Of a DNA stretch of 64,000 nucleotides, positions 23,535 to 31,452 are shown piece after piece. Source of the stretch: Candidatus Tepidifontimicrobium thermophilum (GTDB taxonomy: Bacteria > Sysuimicrobiota > Sysuimicrobiia > Sysuimicrobiales > Sysuimicrobiaceae); the NCBI GenBank assembly GCA_031296405.1, contig JAVKKH010000004.1, forward strand, positions 62,001 through 126,000. Direction: 5' to 3'. The translations under genes were made by a program, and so were the position numbers. Within the stretch, counting starts at the first letter, position 1. Every line of letters begins with the position of its first letter. The notes beneath the pieces were generated by a model that did not search any database, was not told the DNA's origin, and saw nothing but the letters and a program-made list of their open reading frames with translations.

Positions 23535-23807
23535 ATGGGAGTGTGCGCCCGCTGCGGGTCCCCGGACCTGCGGCAGGGCTGGGAGTGGCGGTCGCACCGC
23601 ATCGGCGGGCACGTTCTCGCCGGCTGGACGCCCACCGTCTGGTGCGGGACCTGCGGGACCCTCTGGCCCTGGGCCCAGCGGCAAACCCCGGCCGTCCGCA
23701 ACCCCTGGCTGGTGGACCGCCTTTCGCCGGCCCTGGCCTACCTGCAGGCCGAAGGCGACCTCATCGTGGTACGCTGGCCGGACGGTTCGTACGAGGTGGT
23801 GGCCTGA
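23535..23807 (+). CDS. Small zinc-ribbon protein, function unknown
   Basis: The 90 residues begin MGVCARCGSPDLRQGW and carry two CxxC pairs, C4/C7 and C37/C40 (WCGTCGTLWPW), which suggests one bound zinc. The second half is predicted mixed alpha/beta and ends with a beta hairpin, LIVVRWPDGSYEVVA. The ribosome site (GGGGGTG) is moderate. It may be read from the tRNA-Gly promoter. I do not recognise the family; a nucleic-acid or protein-binding role is possible but not shown. Confidence 0.65.
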   Translation: MGVCARCGSPDLRQGWEWRSHRIGGHVLAGWTPTVWCGTCGTLWPWAQRQTPAVRNPWLVDRLSPALAYLQAEGDLIVVRWPDGSYEVVA

Positions 23808-23848
23808 CCGGACCGTGCCACCGTCTTTCAGGACCCTCCACCCTCCCT

Positions 23849-23877
23849 GTGACGCCCCCCGCCCGAGGTGTTAGAAT
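23849..23877 (+). promoter_or_regulatory. Promoter of the peroxiredoxin gene
   Basis: GTGACG (23849-23854), a 17-base spacer and TAGAAT (23872-23877) lie on the plus strand. The predicted start, near 23884, is about 47 bases before the peroxiredoxin TTG. Confidence 0.55.
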
Positions 23878-23930
23878 GCCGCCGGCCGCCGCGGTTGCCC
23901 GCGGTCAACTTCCTCGGTGGGAGGTGCGGG

Positions 23931-24428
23931 TTGCCGGAGATCCAGGTAGGAGACCGCGTCCCGGAGGTGATTCTGATTGGTCCGGACCGGCAGCCGGTCC
24001 GGCTGTCCTCTTTGCTCGGCCAGCCGCTGGTCCTGGCCTTCTTCCCCGCGGCATTTACGCCCACCTGCACCCGGGAGATGTGCGCGTTCCGCGACGGACT
24101 GGAGCGGTTCAACCAGCTCAAGGCACGGGTGGTGGGGATCAGCGTGGACCTGCCAGCCAGCCTGCAGGCCTTCGCCGAGCACCTGGGACTGAACTTCCCG
24201 CTGCTGAGCGACTACGGCCGTCAGGCCGTGCGGGCGTTCGGCGTGGAGGATCCCAAGCCCTTCGCCGGCCTTTTCCCGGGCCTGGCCCGGCGCGCGGTGT
24301 TCGTAGCGGACCCCCAGGGGACCGTGGTGTACCGGTGGGTGTCCGAGGACCCGAAGGTGGAGCCGCCCTACCCGGAGGTGGAGCAGGCGGCGGCGTCGGT
24401 GGCAGACCGGACCCCCTCCGTGCGTTGA
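23931..24428 (+). CDS. Peroxiredoxin, AhpC/TSA family, PrxQ/Bcp-like
   Basis: This thiol peroxidase reduces hydrogen peroxide and organic peroxides. The start chosen is a TTG at 23931, six bases after GGGAGG, giving 165 residues that begin with PEIQVGDRVPEV. The active site, FTPTCTREMCAFRD, has the peroxidatic cysteine and a second cysteine five residues later, as in PrxQ/Bcp atypical two-cysteine enzymes. A reductant such as thioredoxin would recycle it. The -35 box of the downstream tRNA-Cys promoter overlaps its stop codon. Confidence 0.9.
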   Translation: MPEIQVGDRVPEVILIGPDRQPVRLSSLLGQPLVLAFFPAAFTPTCTREMCAFRDGLERFNQLKARVVGISVDLPASLQAFAEHLGLNFPLLSDYGRQAVRAFGVEDPKPFAGLFPGLARRAVFVADPQGTVVYRWVSEDPKVEPPYPEVEQAAASVADRTPSVR

Positions 24429-24453
24429 GCGGCCCCATCTGAGCTGGTACAAT
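24425..24453 (+). promoter_or_regulatory. Promoter of tRNA-Cys
   Basis: TTGAGC (24425-24430), a 17-base spacer and TACAAT (24448-24453) lie ten bases before the tRNA. The -35 contains the TGA of the peroxiredoxin gene. Confidence 0.75.
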
Positions 24454-24462
24454 GCCGGTCGG

Positions 24463-24536
24463 GGCGACGTAGCCAAGAGGCAAGGCAGGGGTCTGCAAAA
24501 CCCCGATCCCCGGTTCGAATCCGGGCGTCGCCTCCA
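24463..24536 (+). tRNA. tRNA-Cys (GCA anticodon)
   Basis: A 74-base cloverleaf with encoded CCA. GGCGACG pairs with CGTCGCC, the anticodon loop CTGCAAA carries GCA and the T arm is CCCGG-TTCGAAT-CCGGG. It ends two bases before the stop codon of the convergent FecCD gene, so the two genes abut. Confidence 0.95.
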
Positions 24537-24538
24537 CG

Positions 24539-25537
24539 CTATCCGATCCCCCGCGAGAGGACCCACAGGAAGAAGGGGACGCCCACCAAGGCGGTGACGG
24601 CTCCTACGGGGATCTCCAGGGGAGCGGTGACGGTCCGGGCCAGCAGGTCGGCCCACACCAGCAGGGCAGCTCCCCACAGAGCGGAGCCGGGCAGCAGCGC
24701 GGCGTGCACGGAACCACCCAGCCGGCGGACCGCGTGCGGCACCACCAGCCCCACGAAGCCCACCAGCCCCGCGGACGCTACCGCAGCGGCGGTCATGAGG
24801 GTGGCTGCGGCGACCAGCGCCGCCCGGACCCGCGGCACCGCCACCCCCGCAGAAGCCGCCTCCTCCTCTCCCAGCAGCAGCACGTCCAGCTCCCGGGCGT
24901 GCCACCGGGCGAGACAGTAGCCTGCCAGGACGGCTGGTGCGGTTAGGCGGACGTGATCCCAGCCCCGGCCGCCCAGGCTGCCCAGCAGCCACGCCAGGGC
25001 CTGCTGGAGGGAACCGTGGGAGAGGACCAGGACCACCGACAGGACCGCGGCGAAGAACGTACCTGCCGCTAGCCCGGCCAGCAGGAGGTCCTCCGGTCCG
25101 CGCCCGCGGGTTGCAGCCAGCCGGTACACCAGGAGGACGGCCCCAGCTCCGGAGGCGAACGCGGCCGCGGACACCGCTAGGCCTGCCAGCCCTGCTGCGA
25201 TGGCCGCCACCGCACCCAGGGCGGCACCCGGAGCCACTCCCACCACGTACGGGTCAGCCAGGGGATTGCGGAAGAGGGTCTGGTACACAGCTCCTGACGC
25301 GGCCAGGGCAGCGCCCACTAGACCGGCCAAAACCACCCTGGGCAGCCGTAATTCCACCACGATGGCGTACGCCGGGCCGCCGCCCCCCGCGGTGCCCACC
25401 GCGCGCCACAGCGCCGCCCACACCTCCGACAGCGGCAGGGGCACAGACCCCAGGGCGAGGGCGCACACGGCACTCCCTGCCAGCCACGTCCAGCCAGCTG
25501 GCAGGAGCCACCCGCCCGGGGACCGAGGCGCCCGCAA
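24539..25537 (-). CDS. FecCD/BtuC-type ABC transporter permease
   Basis: The 332 residues have about ten hydrophobic segments and belong to the FecCD permease family, which moves ferric siderophores, heme or cobalamin across the inner membrane. Diagnostic segments are SGAVYQTLFRNPLADPYVVG, the family loop GEEEAASAGVAVPRVR and the C-terminal GAVTALVGVPFFLWVLSR. No ATPase or substrate-binding gene lies beside it, so its partners must be elsewhere. The TTG start at 25537 lacks a clear ribosome site. It is 15 bases after folE, and the two may share a message. Confidence 0.85.
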   Translation of the reverse strand: MRAPRSPGGWLLPAGWTWLAGSAVCALALGSVPLPLSEVWAALWRAVGTAGGGGPAYAIVVELRLPRVVLAGLVGAALAASGAVYQTLFRNPLADPYVVGVAPGAALGAVAAIAAGLAGLAVSAAAFASGAGAVLLVYRLAATRGRGPEDLLLAGLAAGTFFAAVLSVVLVLSHGSLQQALAWLLGSLGGRGWDHVRLTAPAVLAGYCLARWHARELDVLLLGEEEAASAGVAVPRVRAALVAAATLMTAAAVASAGLVGFVGLVVPHAVRRLGGSVHAALLPGSALWGAALLVWADLLARTVTAPLEIPVGAVTALVGVPFFLWVLSRGIG

Positions 25538-25552
25538 GGACCGGCGCCGCCT

Positions 25553-26164
25553 TCACCGGGCGCGGATGAGGGACAGGAACTCCGCCCGGGTACGGGCGTC
25601 GTCCCGGAACAGGCCCCGCATGGCGGAGGTGACCATGACGCTACCCGGCTTTTTGACGCCCCGCATGGTCATGCAGAGGTGTTCCGCCTCGATGACTACC
25701 GCGGAGCCCTTGGCCTGCAGGGCGTCCATCAGCAGGTCGGCGATCTGCGAGGTCAGGCGCTCCTGGACCTGAGGCCGCCGTGCTAGGGTTTCCACCACCC
25801 GCGCCACCTTGCTGATCCCAACCACCCGGCCGTTGGGCACGTACCCTACGTGGGCCACGCCGTGGAAGGGCAGCAGGTGGTGCTCGCAGAGGGAGTAGAA
25901 GGGGATGTCCTTGAGCACCACCATCTCGTGGTGCTGCTCCTCCTCGAAGCCCACCCGCAGGTACTCGCCGGGATCCCGGTGGAGGCCGCTGAACAGCTCC
26001 GCGTACATCGCCGCGATCCGCCGCGGGGTTTCCCGCAACCCCTCTCGCCCGGGGTCCTCCCCGATGGCCTGCAGGATCTCCACCACCGCGGCCTCGATCC
26101 GCTGGCGATCCACCAGCACTCGCGGTGTGGCCACCCGCCGTCCCGCTGTGTCTCGTCCGTCCAT
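25553..26164 (-). CDS. folE: GTP cyclohydrolase I
   Basis: FolE turns GTP into 7,8-dihydroneopterin triphosphate, the first step of folate synthesis. The ATG at 26164 follows AAAGGAGG by five bases and gives 203 residues. The zinc-binding and catalytic parts are present: [29 protein letters not shown] and the second cysteine in [15 protein letters not shown]. It lies 62 bases downstream of folP, giving a folP-folE pair. Confidence 0.96.
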   Translation of the reverse strand: MDGRDTAGRRVATPRVLVDRQRIEAAVVEILQAIGEDPGREGLRETPRRIAAMYAELFSGLHRDPGEYLRVGFEEEQHHEMVVLKDIPFYSLCEHHLLPFHGVAHVGYVPNGRVVGISKVARVVETLARRPQVQERLTSQIADLLMDALQAKGSAVVIEAEHLCMTMRGVKKPGSVMVTSAMRGLFRDDARTRAEFLSLIRAR

Positions 26165-26226
26165 CTCCTCCTCCTTTGCCCCACCCGGCTTTCCGTCCCG
26201 TCGCGGTTCCACCGGCTTTTTACGTG

Positions 26227-27117
26227 TTACCTCCAGCCGGTCTGCCGGACGAAGGACTCGGTGGTGTCTGGGACCGGAACCATCCCCAGCAGCCCTTCCA
26301 GGGTGCGCGCCAACCGTACCGTGAACCGCACGTCGTGGGTCCGGACCACCCGCGCGCCCCGCTCGATCCCCAGCACCACCGCGGCCGCGGTGGCTTCCAG
26401 CAGCTCCTCCGGCGGCAGCCGCAGGATGTCCCGAAGGTAGTTCTTGCGGGAGGTGGCCAGGTACACCGGGTAGCCGAGGGTGAGGAGCTCGTCCAGCCGG
26501 CGCAGCAGCTCCACGTCGTGCGCGGGGGTCTTGCCGAAGCTGAAGCCGGGATCCACCAAAATCCGGTCCGCGCCCACCCCTGCCTGCCGCGCGCGGGCGG
26601 TGCGCTCGTGGAGGAAGGCGTACACCTCCCGGAAGACGTCGTCGTAGCGGGGATCCACCTGCGCAACCTTGTGCGGGCCTCGCCGGTGCATCACCACCAG
26701 TCCGGCGCCGTACTCCGCGGCCACCTCCGCCATCTCGGGGTGCTCAAGCCCGCTCACGTCGTTCACCGCCACCGCCCCGGCGTCCAGGGCCCTTCGGGCC
26801 ACCCCCGGCTTGACCGTCTCCACCACCACCGGCAGGGCCAGCTCCGAGCGGACCCGCTCGATCACCGGGACCACCCGCCGGATCTCCTCGCCCTCAGGCA
26901 CGTGCGGCCCCGGCCGCGCGGACTCCCCACCCACCTCGAGGAGATCCGCGCCCTCCTCCGCGATTTCCCGGGCCCGGCGAACGGCGGAGGCGAGGTCGGG
27001 GTGACGGGCGGCGGCGTAGAAGGAGTCCGTGGTCACGTTCAGGACCCCGACCACGTACACCCGTCGGCGCAGGTCGAGGACCACGTCCCGCAGGCGCAGA
27101 AAGCCCAGGTGGTCCAC
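26227..27117 (-). CDS. folP: Dihydropteroate synthase, divergent
   Basis: This TIM-barrel enzyme would join p-aminobenzoate to dihydropterin pyrophosphate. The 296 residues keep the pterin-pocket motifs [14 protein letters not shown] and a C-terminal RTHDV, but several loops deviate: [14 protein letters not shown] in place of [20 protein letters not shown] in place of [16 protein letters not shown] where DTxKPEVA is usual, and ATSRKNY for SRKS. It may be a variant synthase or a relative with another pterin or C1 substrate. The GTG start has no ribosome site but a TACAAT about nine bases upstream. Confidence 0.75.
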   Translation of the reverse strand: MDHLGFLRLRDVVLDLRRRVYVVGVLNVTTDSFYAAARHPDLASAVRRAREIAEEGADLLEVGGESARPGPHVPEGEEIRRVVPVIERVRSELALPVVVETVKPGVARRALDAGAVAVNDVSGLEHPEMAEVAAEYGAGLVVMHRRGPHKVAQVDPRYDDVFREVYAFLHERTARARQAGVGADRILVDPGFSFGKTPAHDVELLRRLDELLTLGYPVYLATSRKNYLRDILRLPPEELLEATAAAVVLGIERGARVVRTHDVRFTVRLARTLEGLLGMVPVPDTTESFVRQTGWR

Positions 27118-27125
27118 AAGACCCC

Positions 27126-27131
27126 ATTGTA
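27126..27131 (-). promoter_or_regulatory. -10 element placed for a leaderless folP message
   Basis: TACAAT on the minus strand ends nine bases before the folP GTG, so transcription would begin at or within two bases of the start codon. No good -35 is visible and no ribosome site precedes the GTG, which together suggest leaderless translation. Confidence 0.45.
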
Positions 27132-27215
27132 CCGGCCGGACGCGTCACAGTCCTGCCGGGCCTTCCACGCAGGAGGTGGCCGGACCGGGGCGAACCGTCT
27201 TTCGCGGAGGCCAGT

Positions 27216-28304
27216 ATGGATCCGCACGCGAGGGCCGTCCTCAAAGACATTCCCGCGTACGTGCCGGGAACGCGTGCGCTGCCCCGGACGGAAAGCTCCC
27301 CGCTGGTGCACCTCGCATCCAACGAGAACCCCCTCGGTCCCTCTCCCCTGGCCCTGGAGGCGCTGGCCCGCGCGAGCTCGCAGTGGGCCCGCTACCCCGA
27401 CGACGACAGCGCTGAGCTCCGGGAGGCGCTGGCCGCAAGGCATGGAGTCCCGGCCTCGTGCGTGGCCGTGGGTGCAGGCAGTACAGCACTGCTCAAGCTG
27501 CTGGCGGAGGCCTACCTGGATGCCCGCCGGAAGGCGGTGTACGCGTGGCCGAGCTTCCCCATGTACCCGGTGGCCGCACGGCTGCAGGAGGCGCGGGAAG
27601 TCCGGGTCCCCCTGGACGGCGGCGGCCGCCACGACCTGGCCCGGATGGCGGAGGCGGCGAAGGGAGCGAGCCTGGTGGTGGTGTGCAATCCCAACAACCC
27701 CACCGGGACCTACGTGTCGGAGGCTGAGCTCGCGGCGTTCCTGGACCGGGTGCCGCGGGACGCCCTGGTGGTGCTGGACGAAGCGTACGCGGAGTTCGCG
27801 CGGGCTACGGCAGCCGACTACCCGGACGGCGTCCGGTGGGTCCGGGAAGGCCGACGGGTGGCCGTGCTGCGCAGCTTCTCCAAGGTGTACGGGCTGGCGG
27901 GCCTGCGGGTCGGCTACCTGGTGGCGCCCCCCGAGGTGGTGGAAGCGGTGGGGCGGGTGCGGGAGCCGTTCCAGGTTTCCGCGCCCGCGCAGGCAGCGGC
28001 CCTGGCAGCCCTGGAAGACGAGGGTCATGTAGCCCGCACCCTGCACGTGGTGGCAGAGGGCCGGCGGCGCCTGCAGCAGCTGGCCGATCAGCTCGGCCTG
28101 CCTAGCTACCGCAGCGTGGCCAACTTCGTGTGGCTGGACGTGGGGCGCCCGGCGGAGCAAGTCGCCGCAGAACTCCTCCGGCGAGGGGTGCGGGTGCGGC
28201 CGGGGCCGACCGGGACCACGTGGGTGCGGGTGTCGGTGGGGACCTCCGAAGAGATCAACCGGTTCGAGGCAGCCCTGCTCCAGGTGCTGGCTACGCTGCC
28301 CTGA
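27216..28304 (+). CDS. hisC: Histidinol-phosphate aminotransferase
   Basis: HisC is a fold-type I PLP enzyme of histidine synthesis that makes histidinol phosphate from imidazole-acetol phosphate. The 362 residues show ASNENPLGPSPLAL near the start, CNPNNPTGTY, DEAYAEF and the PLP lysine (about residue 222) in FSKVYGLAGLRVGY. The ATG follows GGAGG by five bases. No other his gene is in the window. The family also includes enzymes for aromatic amino acids, so the exact substrate is likely but not certain. The liv genes follow 76 bases later on the same strand. Confidence 0.88.
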   Translation: MDPHARAVLKDIPAYVPGTRALPRTESSPLVHLASNENPLGPSPLALEALARASSQWARYPDDDSAELREALAARHGVPASCVAVGAGSTALLKLLAEAYLDARRKAVYAWPSFPMYPVAARLQEAREVRVPLDGGGRHDLARMAEAAKGASLVVVCNPNNPTGTYVSEAELAAFLDRVPRDALVVLDEAYAEFARATAADYPDGVRWVREGRRVAVLRSFSKVYGLAGLRVGYLVAPPEVVEAVGRVREPFQVSAPAQAAALAALEDEGHVARTLHVVAEGRRRLQQLADQLGLPSYRSVANFVWLDVGRPAEQVAAELLRRGVRVRPGPTGTTWVRVSVGTSEEINRFEAALLQVLATLP

Positions 28305-28380
28305 CTCCCGGCAGGGGCGCCCGGCGCTGGCGCAGAAGTACACAACACCGCGAAGAATTCTGCCGAGGGGGGAGCGAGCG

Positions 28381-29616
28381 ATGGTCGGTCGCAGGTGGTC
28401 GGTCCTGCTCCTGGTGGGAGCCCTGGCCGCGGCGTCGGTGATGGGTGCTGCGGCCGCCCCCGCCTTCCGGTTCGACCGCAACATCAAGGTGGGCGTGGTA
28501 GACACCTACAGCGGGCCGCCCGCGGTGTTCGGGAACGACGCCCTCAACGGGTTCCGGCTGGCCCTGCAGGAGATCAACCGGGACGGGGTGCACGGAGCGC
28601 GCATCGAGTTCGTCACCCGGGACGAGAAGTTCAGCCCGGAGATCGGCCTCAGCATGGCCCGAGAGCTGGTGCTGCAGGAGCGGGTAGACGTCCTGGTGGG
28701 CACCATCAACAGCGCCACGGCCCTGGCCATCTCCGCCTTCGCCCGGGAGCAGCGGGTCCCCTTCATCGTGTGGATCTCCAAGAGCGAGGCCATCACCGGC
28801 GCCAGGGGCCACCGGTACGTGTTCAGCACGGGGGAGAACACCGCCATGGCGGGAAAGGCGCTGGCCGAAGCCATGGCCCGGCGCGGGTACACCCGGTTCT
28901 GGCTGGCGGCGGAGGACTACGAGTACGGACACGCCATCACCAACTCCTTCTGGCGGTTCATGAAGCGCGCCAGGCCCGAGTCCACCCTGGTGGGGCAGAC
29001 GTGGTGGCGGACCGGTGAACCGGACCTGGTGCCGTACCTCACCCAGATCCTCCAGGCCCGGCCTCAGGCGGTGTTCTTCGGGACAGGTGGGGCCGGCATG
29101 GCCAACGTGATGCGGACCATGCAGGTGATCGGCTTTGCCCAGCGGATCCCGTCGGCCATCCACACCGCCATCGACGTGACGGTCCTGCGGCCCCTGGGTG
29201 CCGCGGCTCCCGAAGGCGTGTTCGGGACCACCGACTACCTGTACTACTACCCGGAGACCCCGGCCAACCGGAAGTTCGTGCAGGACTTCCAGGCGGCGTA
29301 CGGCTCTCCGCCCGGGTTCCCGGCCTTCCACGGCTACATCACGGGCTACTTCATCGCCGAGGCCTACCGGAAGGCACGGTCCTTGGACCGGGACCGCTTC
29401 GTGGAGGCCCTGGAGGGCCTGCGGGTCCCCACGCCCATGGGCGAGGTGGAGATGCGCGGCTGCGACCACCAGGCGGTGCTGCCCATCATCTTCGGGGTCA
29501 CCCGCAGGGACCCGCGGTTCCCGCACCTGGTGGCGGGAGATCCCACCATCCTTCCCGGCCGGGACGTGATGCCCACGTGCGAGGACGTCCGCCGGGCGCG
29601 GGAGCGGGCGCAGTAA
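28381..29616 (+). CDS. Branched-chain amino acid ABC transporter, substrate-binding protein
   Basis: A signal peptide of about 27 residues (MVGRRWSVLLLVGALAAASV) precedes a periplasmic binding protein of the LivK/Peripla_BP_6 type; the total is 411 residues. Landmarks are KVGVVDTYSGPPAVFGNDALNGFRLA cut in two lobes, with the hinge region near DYEYGHAITNSFW. No lipobox cysteine is seen, which fits a diderm-type periplasm or another form of anchoring. Real substrates of this family include amino acids, amides and aromatic acids, so the name is generic. It leads livH-livM-livGF. Confidence 0.88.
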   Translation: MVGRRWSVLLLVGALAAASVMGAAAAPAFRFDRNIKVGVVDTYSGPPAVFGNDALNGFRLALQEINRDGVHGARIEFVTRDEKFSPEIGLSMARELVLQERVDVLVGTINSATALAISAFAREQRVPFIVWISKSEAITGARGHRYVFSTGENTAMAGKALAEAMARRGYTRFWLAAEDYEYGHAITNSFWRFMKRARPESTLVGQTWWRTGEPDLVPYLTQILQARPQAVFFGTGGAGMANVMRTMQVIGFAQRIPSAIHTAIDVTVLRPLGAAAPEGVFGTTDYLYYYPETPANRKFVQDFQAAYGSPPGFPAFHGYITGYFIAEAYRKARSLDRDRFVEALEGLRVPTPMGEVEMRGCDHQAVLPIIFGVTRRDPRFPHLVAGDPTILPGRDVMPTCEDVRRARERAQ

Positions 29617-29620
29617 CGCC

Positions 29621-30499
29621 GTGGACGCCGCCGCGGTCCTGGGTCAGCTGGTGGTGGGGCTGAGCCGGGCGATGATCCTGTTCATCGTTTCGGCAGGGCT
29701 CACCCTGATTTTGGGCGTCCTGCGGGTGCCCAACGTGTTCCACGGGTCCCTGTACATGCTCGGCGCCTTCGTGGCGTGGACCGTGGCGGAGGCCGTGGGC
29801 TCCCACCCCGCGAGCCTGTGGCTGGCGCTAGCCGCCGCCCCCCTGGTTACCGCGGCCGTGGGCTTGGTCCTGGAGCGGCTCCTGCTGTCGCGGCTGTACC
29901 ACCGCGAGCACCTCATGCTGATCCTGTTCACCTTCGGGGTCATGCTGGTGCTCAACGACGCAGTGAAGCTGCTGTGGGGCCCCACCTACCGGTCCCTGGT
30001 GCCGCCGCCGTCCCTGCAGGGTGCCGTAACCGTCCTGGGCGTTGCCCTGCCCAAGTTCAACCTGGTGCTGCTCGTCGCGGGGCCGGTGGTGGGCCTGAGC
30101 CTGTGGCTGTTCACCCACCGAACCCGGGCAGGCAGGATTGCCAGAGCTGCCGCCACGGACCGGGACATGGTGGCGGTGCTGGGCGTGGACGTGAGCCGCG
30201 TGTTCGGGATGGCCTTCGCCCTGGGCTGCTTTTTGGCCGGCCTGGGCGGGGCTCTGGTGGCGCCCACCACCAGCATCACCCTGGGGATGGACCACAGCCT
30301 GCTCATCGACAGCTTCCTGATCGTCATCGTAGGCGGGTTGGGGAACCTGTGGGGCGCCCTCGCGGGCTCGTTGCTGTTCGGGATCACCCAGTCCGTGGGC
30401 CTGCTGGTCTGGCCGCAGTTCGCCGTGGCGTTCCCCTACGCGGTCACCGCGGCGGTGCTGCTGGTGCGGCCCACCGGCCTCCTGCGGTCCGCGTGGTGA
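29621..30499 (+). CDS. livH: Branched-chain amino acid ABC transporter permease LivH
   Basis: This 292-residue membrane protein has eight or nine hydrophobic segments. Typical LivH features are SAGLTLILGVLRVPNVFHGS near the N-terminus and RAAATDRDMVAVLGVDVSRV in the cytoplasmic coupling loop. It pairs with LivM to form the channel. The GTG start at 29621 is four bases after the binding-protein stop, and its own TGA overlaps the livM GTG. Confidence 0.92.
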   Translation: MDAAAVLGQLVVGLSRAMILFIVSAGLTLILGVLRVPNVFHGSLYMLGAFVAWTVAEAVGSHPASLWLALAAAPLVTAAVGLVLERLLLSRLYHREHLMLILFTFGVMLVLNDAVKLLWGPTYRSLVPPPSLQGAVTVLGVALPKFNLVLLVAGPVVGLSLWLFTHRTRAGRIARAAATDRDMVAVLGVDVSRVFGMAFALGCFLAGLGGALVAPTTSITLGMDHSLLIDSFLIVIVGGLGNLWGALAGSLLFGITQSVGLLVWPQFAVAFPYAVTAAVLLVRPTGLLRSAW

Positions 30500-31452
30500 G
30501 CGGCCGGGTCCTCCTGGGGCTAGCGCTGGCCGCGCTGGCGGCGGCTCCCGCGGTCCTCCCGCCGTTCTTCGTGTACCTGCTGGCCCTGGTCCTGGTCACG
30601 GGGCTGCTGGCCACCAGCCTGAACCTGGTGCTCGGCTACGGGGGGCTGTACCAGTTCCACCACGGGGTGTTCTACGGCATCGGCGCGTACACCGCCGCGG
30701 TGGGGATCACCCGGCTGGGCTGGCCTGTGTGGCTGGCCTTCCTTGCGGGCCCGCTGGCCGCAGGGCTGGCGGGGCTGGTGATCGGCTTCTTCTGCGTGCG
30801 GCTGTCGCGCCTGTACTTCGGCATGCTCCAGCTGTCGCTGGGTTCCTTCGTGTGGATCGTGGCCCTGCGGTGGTACCCGGTCACGGGCGGGGACAACGGG
30901 ATCCACGGGATCCCCCTGCCGCCCGTCCTGCAGACGCTCCCGGGCGCGTACGCCCTGGTGGCCGGAGCGGTGGTCGCCTCCCTGGCCGCCCTCTGGGCGG
31001 TGGTGCGGTCCCCCTTCGGGCTCACCCTGCAGGCCATCCGCGACAACCCGCAGCGGTCCGAGGTGATGGGCGTAGACGTGCGCGCCCACCAGCTGGCTGC
31101 CATCGTGCTGGCGGCCTTCTTCGCCGGCGTAGCGGGCGTGCTGTACGTGGCCCTGGAGCGGTCGGTGTTCCCCAGCATGCTGTTCTGGGTCCTGTCCCTA
31201 GAGATCCTGGTGATGTGCCTGCTGGGCGGCTGGTTCACCTTCTCCGGGCCCCTGGTGGGCGCGGCCGTGGTGGTGGGGCTACGGACCCTGGCGGGCCGGT
31301 ACACCGAGTACTGGACCCTCGTGCTGGGCGTGCTGCTGATCCTCCTCATCTTCTTCCTCCCGGAGGGGATCATGGGCCACCTGCAGCAACGGTGGAAGGC
31401 CTACCGCGCCCCCTCCGCCCGGCCCGCGACCGCGGGGGACGTCCGTGGCTGA
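30496..31452 (+). CDS. livM: Branched-chain amino acid ABC transporter permease LivM
   Basis: The GTG at 30496 overlaps the livH stop (GTGA) and gives 318 residues with about nine hydrophobic segments; an open frame reaching further upstream is a shadow of livH. LVLGYGGLYQFHHGVFYGIG and the coupling loop LTLQAIRDNPQRSEVMGVDV mark LivM. The gene ends eight bases inside the fused ATPase gene. Tight overlaps through the whole cluster indicate translational coupling. Confidence 0.92.
   Translation: MSGRVLLGLALAALAAAPAVLPPFFVYLLALVLVTGLLATSLNLVLGYGGLYQFHHGVFYGIGAYTAAVGITRLGWPVWLAFLAGPLAAGLAGLVIGFFCVRLSRLYFGMLQLSLGSFVWIVALRWYPVTGGDNGIHGIPLPPVLQTLPGAYALVAGAVVASLAALWAVVRSPFGLTLQAIRDNPQRSEVMGVDVRAHQLAAIVLAAFFAGVAGVLYVALERSVFPSMLFWVLSLEILVMCLLGGWFTFSGPLVGAAVVVGLRTLAGRYTEYWTLVLGVLLILLIFFLPEGIMGHLQQRWKAYRAPSARPATAGDVRG

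Noticed and set aside
30000-30495. A start of livM far upstream at 29776
   Set aside because: The extension is an out-of-frame reading of livH; the GTGA overlap at 30496 gives a normal LivM N-terminus.
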